From: Clostridia bacterium
Lineage (GTDB): Bacteria > Bacillota > Clostridia > Christensenellales > CAG-1252
Reading direction: 5' to 3'
DNA length: 13,349 bases
Assembly: GCA_017615495.1 (NCBI GenBank)
Contig: JAGAAA010000113.1
Location: 1 to 13,349 of the forward strand
The position numbers and the translations under genes are program-made. The notes beneath the pieces were generated by a model. The model was not told where the DNA came from and searched no databases. It worked only from the letters and a program-made list of their open reading frames with translations. Below are positions 7,379 through 12,625 of the stretch, piece after piece. The number at the start of each line of letters is the position of its first letter. The first letter of the stretch is position 1.

Positions 7379-7398
7379 ACCGGCATTTTACTTCCTTG

Positions 7399-7428
7399 AT
7401 GAAAACGAAAAACCGCCGCGTTTGTCGA
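7399..7428 (-). promoter_or_regulatory. Possible spoIIE promoter overlapping the Spo0A box
   Basis: On the minus strand TCGACA (7423-7428) resembles a -35 element (5 of 6 to TTGACA) and TTTCAT (7399-7404) is a poor -10 (4 of 6) at 18 bp. A start near 7392 would leave a very short leader carrying AAGGAAG. Spo0A-dependent promoters are often poor in one element, so a weak match is expected, but the call is tentative. Confidence 0.35.
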
Positions 7429-7429
7429 A
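7423..7429 (+). promoter_or_regulatory. Spo0A box (TGTCGAA) upstream of spoIIE
   Basis: An exact TGTCGAA core inside TTTGTCGAAAAA, close to the Spo0A consensus, 45 bp upstream of the spoIIE start. spoIIE is a known direct target of phosphorylated Spo0A in Bacillus. A given 7-mer would appear by chance in this 144-bp gap in roughly 2% of cases, so position plus context make it credible. Confidence 0.6.
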
Positions 7430-7487
7430 AAAGCCGTTTTTTAAAGGAACTCCCGCCAAACGCTCTCTCGCGAAATTCTTTTTCCTA

Positions 7488-7516
7488 TTTACATTTTGCT
7501 CCCCGTTGAGTATAAT
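7488..7516 (+). promoter_or_regulatory. Housekeeping promoter of the tetR-type gene
   Basis: TTTACA (7488-7493), 17-bp spacer, TATAAT (7511-7516), close to the sigma-A consensus. The expected start point, about 7 nt after the -10, is base 7523, which is the A of the start codon; the transcript is therefore predicted to be leaderless. Confidence 0.78.
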
Positions 7517-7522
7517 AGACGT

Positions 7523-8119
7523 ATGGCTGATGTTGTCAGAGAACCCAAACAAAAGCGTTCTATCGAAAAAAAGGAGCGCATCATAAAAGCAGGCTACGAT
7601 CTTTTTGCCGAAAAAGGGTATTTTTGCACCAACACGGCGGAGATCGCAAAAGCCGCCGGCGTTTCCACCGGCATCGTTTACGGTTACTTCCACGACAAGC
7701 GCGACATTCTTCTCGAAGCGTTGGATATTTACATCCACGCCGTCTTCACCCCCATCTTGGCGCTTTTGGACGACGTGACCGAGCTTGACTTTGAAAAGAT
7801 CATCCCTCTTGCCATCGACCGCGGCGTGCAAGCGCACCGCGACAACAAGGAGATGCACAACACTTTGCACTCTCTTTCCACCCAAGACGAATTGGTGCTG
7901 GAGCGCTTCTCCGAACTGGAGCAGGAAGTCACGCAGACGCTTTCAAAAAAGCTTGTCGCCCTCGGTTACCCTTCCCTGCACCTCTACGAAAAGGTGCACA
8001 CCGCCATCAGCTTCGTGCAGTCCTTTGCGCACGAAGAAGTTTACGACCATCACGATTACATCGATTACGACGAGATGCGTCGCTTGGTGACGGTGGCTTT
8101 GATCGACCTCTTCCGTTAA
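7523..8119 (+). CDS. TetR/AcrR-family transcriptional regulator
   Basis: 198 residues. Residues 16-62 form the TetR DNA-binding domain ('KKERIIKAGYDLFAEKGY', 'TAEIAKAAGVSTGIVYGYF', 'DKRDIL'), with recognition helix around 47-55. The rest is an all-helical ligand-binding and dimerisation domain ending in a His/Asp-rich stretch 'YDHHDYIDYDEM' (174-185). The ligand and targets are unknown; TetR regulators usually repress a neighbouring gene, and the candidates here are itself, the divergent spoIIE or the downstream helical protein. A TTG at 7496 could extend the frame by nine codons, but it lies upstream of the -10 box, so ATG 7523 is chosen although it lacks a ribosome binding site. A terminator follows directly. 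Confidence 0.9.
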   Translation: MADVVREPKQKRSIEKKERIIKAGYDLFAEKGYFCTNTAEIAKAAGVSTGIVYGYFHDKRDILLEALDIYIHAVFTPILALLDDVTELDFEKIIPLAIDRGVQAHRDNKEMHNTLHSLSTQDELVLERFSELEQEVTQTLSKKLVALGYPSLHLYEKVHTAISFVQSFAHEEVYDHHDYIDYDEMRRLVTVALIDLFR

Positions 8120-8131
8120 ACTCGGATCTTT

Positions 8132-8153
8132 GCGGCGCAAGCCGCTTTTTTTT
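8132..8153 (+). terminator. Rho-independent terminator of the tetR-type gene
   Basis: GCGGC / GCCGC stem with a GCAA (GNRA-type) tetraloop followed by eight T residues, 12 bp after the stop codon. The stem is short but GC-only and the loop is a stabilising one. Confidence 0.82.
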
Positions 8154-8177
8154 ACGTCTAAAAATCTCTTTCCCTGC

Positions 8178-8209
8178 CCATACTACCCGTAAAAGGGAGG
8201 ATAGTATGG
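8178..8209 (+). promoter_or_regulatory. Leader hairpin burying ribosome site and start codon
   Basis: CCATACTA (8178-8185) pairs perfectly with TAGTATGG (8202-8209), and inside it CCC (8186-8188) pairs with GGG (8195-8197) around a GTAAAA loop, leaving AGGA as a bulge. The start codon at 8206-8208 is inside the outer stem, and part of the ribosome binding site GGGAGGA is in the inner stem. If transcribed, the structure would hinder initiation until melted or bound. The same symmetry could instead be a DNA operator. Confidence 0.45.
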
Positions 8210-8673
8210 AAGCGATTGCGGAAAACAGGACCAAACGCGTCTTTGCGGAAAACGAAGCGGAACTTTTGAACGAATGCATGAAGTCGGTATTGCTCGGCAT
8301 GCAGTCCTTGGACGTTGTGGAAAAAGTTGCGGTGGGCGAACTCAACGCCTACGTCAAGCAACAAATGGGCGAATACGCCGCCCTGTCCGAGCGGGTCAGT
8401 TGCAGAATGAAAGAATTGGACGTTGAGCCCGAGATCTACGGTTCTTTCAAGCAAAAGTGGCAAAAGAAAATGGTAAAACTTTCCATCTTCGGCGACAAAA
8501 GCAACAGCAACATCGCGGAAAAACTGATCAAGGGTACCAATATGGGCATCACCGATCTTACGCGCTGTTTAAACGACAACGTGATTTCGGTCAGCGACGA
8601 GACCGCGCGCATCGCGTCGGATATCCTCTCTTTCTTTTCGGGAAGCGTGGAAGCTTTGAAAAAATTCCTATAA
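8206..8673 (+). CDS. Small helical protein of a clostridial hypothetical family (ferritin-like bundle predicted)
   Basis: 155 residues, no signal peptide or membrane segment, predicted to be almost entirely helical. The pattern (an opening helix with 'LLGMQSLDVV', a second with 'LNAYVKQQMGEYAALSERV', then 'SNSNIAEKLIKGTNMGITDLTRCLND' in the third, and a last helix 'SFFSGSVEALKKFL') resembles a widespread clostridial family of unknown function that I recall as four-helix proteins with a conserved 'IAE.LI.G..MG..DLT' helix. No metal-binding E-x-x-H set is visible, so ferritin chemistry is not supported. GGGAGGA precedes the ATG but is caught in a hairpin. The tetR terminator lies upstream, so it needs its own promoter, which I could not identify. 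Its stop abuts the radC stop on the other strand. Confidence 0.75.
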   Translation: MEAIAENRTKRVFAENEAELLNECMKSVLLGMQSLDVVEKVAVGELNAYVKQQMGEYAALSERVSCRMKELDVEPEIYGSFKQKWQKKMVKLSIFGDKSNSNIAEKLIKGTNMGITDLTRCLNDNVISVSDETARIASDILSFFSGSVEALKKFL

Positions 8674-9444
8674 TTACTTTTGATTCTTTAACGAACGCAA
8701 ACGATTGATATCGTTTTCGCGGCGCACCAAACTTTCGGCGAATTGATAGACCGAGCCGCTGAGATCCACGGGGTCAACGATGTCCCCGTGCAGTTTCATG
8801 CTGTAATATTCCCCATCCGAAACGATGATGTGGTCGCCGAGCGTGACGTTGATCACGCCAAGCGCTTGCACGATGCGGTTGGTGGCGTCCACGTCCGCAG
8901 TGGAAGGCTCGATGGTGCCGTTGGGATGATTGTGCCCCAAAACGACGTACTTCGCCTTGCTCTTTACGGCGCCCGCAACGATCTTGTCACGGTTGACCAC
9001 GACCGACCTGTTTTTGCCCGAAGTGATCTCCTCCGTAGTGATAAGACGGCATCCGTCATCCAAATACATCGTCAAAAAGTGTTCGTCGTTTTTCCTGCCG
9101 ATCCGCGCCATTAAATACTCGGCGCAAGGGAGAATGCCGTCCAATTTCGACCCGCGTTTTGAAAGCGAATAGGCGGCGAACACGTCGGGAAGCGAATGTA
9201 AAAACAGCGCCGCGTTCTCGGTCATTCCCTTGACGGAAGCAAGTTGCTCCGGCGCGGCGTCCAAAACGCCTTGCAACGAGCCGAAAGAAGAAAGCAACTC
9301 GTGCGCGATGGGATTGGTGTCACGGCGAGGCACGAAAGAAAAGAGAAGGTATTCCAGCTTCTCATGATCTTCCAAGCTTTCCAAACCGTATTTTTCAACG
9401 CGGTTTCTGAGGCGTGTTCTGTGCCCGTCGTGCATGTTTTCCAT
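8674..9444 (-). CDS. radC: RadC-family JAB/MPN domain protein
   Basis: 256 residues. Residues 1-95 form the helical UPF0758 N-terminal part ('HDGHRTRLRNRVEKYG', 'LLFSFVPRRDTNPIAHELL', with a helix-hairpin-helix around 56-90). Residues about 105-225 form the JAB metalloprotease-like fold with the full H-x-H...S...D site: H171, H173, S181 and D184 in 'LGHNHPNGTIEPSTADVD'. The family was named for DNA repair, but its enzymatic role remains unsettled. The stop (8674-8676) directly abuts the plus-strand stop at 8671-8673. The start is uncertain: ATG 9444 has no ribosome site, and the ATG three codons later (9435) matches the usual family start 'MHDGHR' and is about as likely. A terminator separates it from uxaA and I see no clear promoter. 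Confidence 0.92.
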   Translation of the reverse strand: MENMHDGHRTRLRNRVEKYGLESLEDHEKLEYLLFSFVPRRDTNPIAHELLSSFGSLQGVLDAAPEQLASVKGMTENAALFLHSLPDVFAAYSLSKRGSKLDGILPCAEYLMARIGRKNDEHFLTMYLDDGCRLITTEEITSGKNRSVVVNRDKIVAGAVKSKAKYVVLGHNHPNGTIEPSTADVDATNRIVQALGVINVTLGDHIIVSDGEYYSMKLHGDIVDPVDLSGSVYQFAESLVRRENDINRLRSLKNQK

Positions 9445-9463
9445 TTTCAGAGGGACCCCCGAT

Positions 9464-9494
9464 AAAAAAGAGCGAACGCTTTAAAGCGTTACGC
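9464..9494 (-). terminator. Rho-independent terminator of the uxaB-uxaA operon
   Basis: On the minus strand the palindrome AACGCTTTAAAGCGTT is extended by GCG/CGC with one bulged base and followed by C-T-C and six T residues. The stem contains the last codons and stop codon of uxaA. Confidence 0.75.
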
Positions 9495-10914
9495 CCGTTT
9501 TCAAAATTGCGATCTGTTTGTCGCCGCGCGTTTCGTTGCCCGTCTTTTTGCCTTCAAACACGTCAAGCAACAAGTTATAAAGCTCCGTAACCATTTCGTC
9601 CACGTCGGAAGAAAGCATTCTTCCCGCGTCAAAATCGATCCAACCGCTCTTTTTTGCGGCAAGAGGACTGTTGGAGGCGATCTTCAAGGTGGGCACCACG
9701 CTGCCGAGCGGCGTGCCGCGGCCGGTGGAAAACATGATCGCGCTTGCGCCCGTTGCGGCAAGCGTCGTGCAAGCGATAATGTCGTTGCCCGGGCTTTCAA
9801 TGACGTTAAGACCACGCTCCGTCACGCGATCCAACTCGGAAAGCACTTGCTTAACTTCGCCGCTACCCGACTTTTGAACGCACCCCAAGGATTTTTCCTC
9901 CAAGGTGGTGATGCCGCCGGCTTTGTTGCCCGGCGAGGGGTTTTCGTAAACGTTTACGCCGTGCGAACCGTAAAAAGTTTTCCACTTATTCACGAGGGCG
10001 GCGATGTCTTCAAACACTTTTTTATCCTTCGCGCGCTCCATCAGCGTTTGTTCCGCGCCGAAAACTTCGGGAGTTTCCGCAAGGACCACCGTCGCGCCGC
10101 AGGCTTCCAAAAGGTCCGCCACGCGACCGATCAGGTAGTTTGCCGTAATGCCCGAGAAGCCGTCGCTGCCGCCGCACTTCACGCCCACCGTCACTTCGGA
10201 AAGGGGCACGAGGGTGCGCTTATCTTTGGACGCCACGGCGTAAAGCTCTTCCAACAAGCGAAGAGCTTCCCCTTCGTCGTCCGAAACTTCCTGCGCGACG
10301 AGAAAACGCACGCGGTCACTTTCCTTCACGATCTCGCGGATGCCTTCCATTCTGTTTTCTTCACAGCCGAGGCCGAGGAACAAAACGCCGCCGACGTTTG
10401 CGTTTTTGGAAAGATTGACTAAGATGTTTTTGGTGCGGGTGAGGTCGTCCCCAAGTTCGGAGCAGCCGACGCGGTGCGTCAAAACCACCACGTCATCCAC
10501 TTTCATATCGTCTTTGTGGAGTTCCTTAAAACGACGCGCGACGTTTTCCGCGCTCGCGGCGATGCAACCTACCGTCGGCACGATATAAAGTTCGTTTCTC
10601 GCGCCGGCGCCCACTTCCCTCTTGTACGCCCAAACGCTGTCCCTTTGGGGCTTAACGGGAAGAGGATGCAACTTTTTTTCGTAAACGTAGGTCAACGCTT
10701 CGGCAGTCAATGCGCTCGCAAGATTGTGCGTGTGCACGAAGTCACCCTTTTTGATGTCTTGGGTGGCGACGCCGATGGGGTAGCCGTATTTGATGACTTT
10801 TTCACCCTTTTTGATGTCCGCGAGGGCGATCTTGTGCCCGGCGGGCACGTCGCCTTGCGGCGCCTTCAAAACGCCTACGTTATCTCTGTTGTTTAAAATG
10901 ATCAATTCGCTCAT
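9481..10914 (-). CDS. uxaA: Altronate dehydratase
   Basis: 477 residues, full length. Residues 1-95 are the SAF domain; the remainder is the catalytic UxaA domain. Conserved cysteine motifs are all present: 'VPTVGCIA' (C117), 'HRVGCSELGDDL' (C151), 'LGLGCEEN' (C184) and 'VKCGGSDGFSGITAN' (C247), plausible iron ligands for this iron-dependent dehydratase. It converts D-altronate to 2-keto-3-deoxy-D-gluconate in galacturonate breakdown. The SAF domain and UxaA core are fused here as in standard UxaA, not split. Its ATG overlaps the uxaB stop by 4 bp and has a poor ribosome site, so translation is probably coupled. A terminator sits over its stop codon. UxaC, KDG kinase and aldolase are not in the window. 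Confidence 0.95.
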   Translation of the reverse strand: MSELIILNNRDNVGVLKAPQGDVPAGHKIALADIKKGEKVIKYGYPIGVATQDIKKGDFVHTHNLASALTAEALTYVYEKKLHPLPVKPQRDSVWAYKREVGAGARNELYIVPTVGCIAASAENVARRFKELHKDDMKVDDVVVLTHRVGCSELGDDLTRTKNILVNLSKNANVGGVLFLGLGCEENRMEGIREIVKESDRVRFLVAQEVSDDEGEALRLLEELYAVASKDKRTLVPLSEVTVGVKCGGSDGFSGITANYLIGRVADLLEACGATVVLAETPEVFGAEQTLMERAKDKKVFEDIAALVNKWKTFYGSHGVNVYENPSPGNKAGGITTLEEKSLGCVQKSGSGEVKQVLSELDRVTERGLNVIESPGNDIIACTTLAATGASAIMFSTGRGTPLGSVVPTLKIASNSPLAAKKSGWIDFDAGRMLSSDVDEMVTELYNLLLDVFEGKKTGNETRGDKQIAILKTGVTL

Positions 10915-12251
10915 AACGTCTTCAACGTTTCGCGCACTTTGCCGTCCTTGATGGCGTGGACGTAACCCACGGCGGCGGTGTAAACGCCTTCCGCTTCTTC
11001 AAGGTCCATCCCCCAGAAGCTTTGATTGCGGATAAACGCCTCGAACTTCTTATCGGTGGCGAGGTCCTCCGCGAAGAACGCCTTGACGTCGTCGCCGTCG
11101 TTGATGGCGAAATCCTTGCTGTCGTACAAGCAGAACAAAGCGGCAAGCGCAAAGAGCATATGCTTGCGGTTGTTCTTATCGCAAGCGAGGAAGGAGGGAA
11201 GAAGCCTCGTCTTCCACTTGGAAACGCTGTTCAGGATGATGGAGGAGAAGAGGTGGTCGATGTAGGGGTTGGAGAAGCGCTCCAAAACGTCCCTCTTAAA
11301 CTGCATCAAAAGTTCCTTGTCCATCTTGATGGTGGGGATGATCTCCACGTTGGCAAGAGCGTCCGCATAAGCGAAGAGATCCTTGTCCAAGATGGCGTCC
11401 CTGACGATGCCCACGCCGCAAAGCATGGAGATCGGAGCGAGCGCGGTGTGCAAACCGTTTAAGATCTTGACCTTTCTTTCACGATAGGGTTTTACGTCGC
11501 TGGTAAACTTGACGCGCGGGTCCTTGAGGAAGGGAAGCTTCTCTTTGAGGCTGTCATCCCCTTCGATGACCAAGGAGAGGAACGCTTCGCCGACAGTCAA
11601 AAGCTTATCCTCGCCGCCGATGGCGTCAAAGTGCTCTTGTTCGTGACCTCTGGGGAAGCCGGGGACGATCTTATCCACCAAGCTGTTGTAAACCTTGATG
11701 CCCTTTACGAAGTCGATAAAGCCCGCTTCCAAGCCCCACATTTCGGCATACTTCAAAACGTAAGCCTTCAAGGTCTCGCCGTTCTTTTCAATAAGCTCCA
11801 AGGGAAGAAGCTCCACCCTGCCCGCTTCGCCGTATTTCTTATAGCGAGCGTAGAGGATCTTGGTGATCTTTGCGGGGAAGGTGCCGAGGTCTTCAAACTT
11901 GTCCGCCGCGTTGAAAGCGATGCCCGCTTCGGTGGTGTTGCTGATGATCACCTTAAGTTCGGGGTCCATATACGCTTCCACGTAGCGATCGTACTCGCGG
12001 TACGGGTTGACGCAATCTTTGACCACGGTCACGTAGGTATATTCCTTGACCGCCTTGCCGTCCACCTTGCCGCAAACGCAAGTGTGATAGTTGCAATCCT
12101 GCTTTCTGAAATTTTCCCAATACGGGTTGTCGATGGGGGTGACGAGCACCACGCTCTCGCCGTCGCCGTACTTATCTTGCCTGAGTTGGATCAAATAGTC
12201 GATAAAACTACGGATGAAATTGCCTTCGCCAAACTGTAATACAGTTGCCAT
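10911..12251 (-). CDS. uxaB: Tagaturonate reductase
   Basis: 446 residues of the mannitol dehydrogenase/UxaB superfamily. N-terminal NAD-binding part with 'QFGEGNFIRSF' (6-16) and 'SNTTEAGIAF' (104-113); C-terminal part with the catalytic K260, N265 and H268 in 'KVKILNGLH', at the family spacing, and 'RFSNPYIDHLFSSIILNSVSKW'. It reduces D-tagaturonate to D-altronate with NADH, feeding UxaA. The UxaB signature 'LQFGEGNF' begins only four residues from the start, so the usual 10-30-residue N-terminal lead is missing and the protein is a little short. The start at 12251 is set by AAGGAG 8 nt upstream; the frame stays open to 12614 but that extension reads through the promoter and across the chorismate mutase gene. 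Confidence 0.93.
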   Translation of the reverse strand: MATVLQFGEGNFIRSFIDYLIQLRQDKYGDGESVVLVTPIDNPYWENFRKQDCNYHTCVCGKVDGKAVKEYTYVTVVKDCVNPYREYDRYVEAYMDPELKVIISNTTEAGIAFNAADKFEDLGTFPAKITKILYARYKKYGEAGRVELLPLELIEKNGETLKAYVLKYAEMWGLEAGFIDFVKGIKVYNSLVDKIVPGFPRGHEQEHFDAIGGEDKLLTVGEAFLSLVIEGDDSLKEKLPFLKDPRVKFTSDVKPYRERKVKILNGLHTALAPISMLCGVGIVRDAILDKDLFAYADALANVEIIPTIKMDKELLMQFKRDVLERFSNPYIDHLFSSIILNSVSKWKTRLLPSFLACDKNNRKHMLFALAALFCLYDSKDFAINDGDDVKAFFAEDLATDKKFEAFIRNQSFWGMDLEEAEGVYTAAVGYVHAIKDGKVRETLKTL

Positions 12252-12259
12252 ACATTGCA

Positions 12260-12265
12260 CTCCTT
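12260..12265 (-). promoter_or_regulatory. Ribosome binding site fixing the uxaB start
   Basis: AAGGAG on the minus strand, 8 nt before ATG 12251. A competing ATG four to five bases upstream is out of frame. Confidence 0.85.
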
Positions 12266-12285
12266 TGTCAATAAAAGTTATTTGA

Positions 12286-12315
12286 ATTATACAACTTTGC
12301 CGGCGCGGGTTACAA
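12286..12315 (-). promoter_or_regulatory. Promoter of the uxaB-uxaA operon
   Basis: On the minus strand: -35 TTGTAA (12310-12315), 18-bp spacer that is strikingly GC-rich, -10 TATAAT (12286-12291). Start expected near 12279, giving a leader of about 28 nt. An inverted repeat TTTATC-AAA-GATAAA (12321-12335) lies just upstream of the -35 and could bind a regulator. Confidence 0.75.
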
Positions 12316-12320
12316 GCGAA

Positions 12321-12335
12321 TTTATCAAAGATAAA
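12321..12335. repeat. Short inverted repeat upstream of the uxaB promoter
   Basis: Arms TTTATC and GATAAA around AAA, ending 5 bp before the -35 box. Possible operator; AT-rich and short, so chance is not excluded. Confidence 0.35.
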
Positions 12336-12354
12336 AAACCATCCGCGCAAAATC

Positions 12355-12372
12355 AAATAAAAATTTTTATTT
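12355..12372. repeat. 18-bp AT-only perfect palindrome over the chorismate mutase stop
   Basis: A perfectly self-complementary run of A and T with nine bases per arm, containing the TAA stop (12367-12369). It lacks a GC stem, so it is at best a weak bidirectional terminator. Confidence 0.4.
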
Positions 12373-12624
12373 TTCCAAGTTTTTGGATGCGGAGATGATC
12401 GCCCTATAAGCCGTTTCCAAAGCGTCCTTTTCGGAGGGGTCCAGCGCAAGGGAGCGCACCTTGGCGATGACTTCCTCTTCCCTACTTGCGTTGGTGATGG
12501 GAAGGTTGTCGCGTTTTTTGACCTCGCCGATCTCCTTGACCACGGCAAAGCGAGAAAGCAAAAGCTCCCCGATCTCCTTATCCAATCTGTCGATATCCTT
12601 TCTGAGTACGTCAAGCTCGCTCAT
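12367..12624 (-). CDS. Chorismate mutase, free-standing AroQ domain
   Basis: 85 residues, the size of one AroQ helical domain, which dimerises and rearranges chorismate to prephenate for Phe/Tyr synthesis. Aligning to the E. coli chorismate mutase numbering by pattern, R8, R25, K36, R48 and E49 fall where R11, R28, K39, R51 and E52 are expected. Two positions differ: N45 stands where Asp is usual (D48), and E84 stands where Gln88 is usual, as in the yeast enzyme; this comparison is from memory. The ATG at 12624 follows GAGGAGGAATAAA and lies one base after the aroC stop, so it is the second gene of an aromatic operon with aroC. No prephenate dehydratase is fused or adjacent. Confidence 0.9.
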   Translation of the reverse strand: MSELDVLRKDIDRLDKEIGELLLSRFAVVKEIGEVKKRDNLPITNASREEEVIAKVRSLALDPSEKDALETAYRAIISASKNLEK

Positions 12625-12625
12625 T

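Noticed and set aside
8179..8186. CATACTAC as a sigma-E type -10 element for the small helical protein
   Set aside because: The -10 fits loosely but no matching -35 element lies 13-15 bp upstream.
8674..9444. radC as a sign of a mobile element
   Set aside because: RadC can occur on mobile DNA, but no integrase, transposase, repeats or phage genes are nearby and the family is common in chromosomes.
12252..12614. N-terminal extension of uxaB by about 121 codons
   Set aside because: It reads across the uxaB promoter and out of frame through the chorismate mutase gene; AAGGAG fixes the start at 12251.
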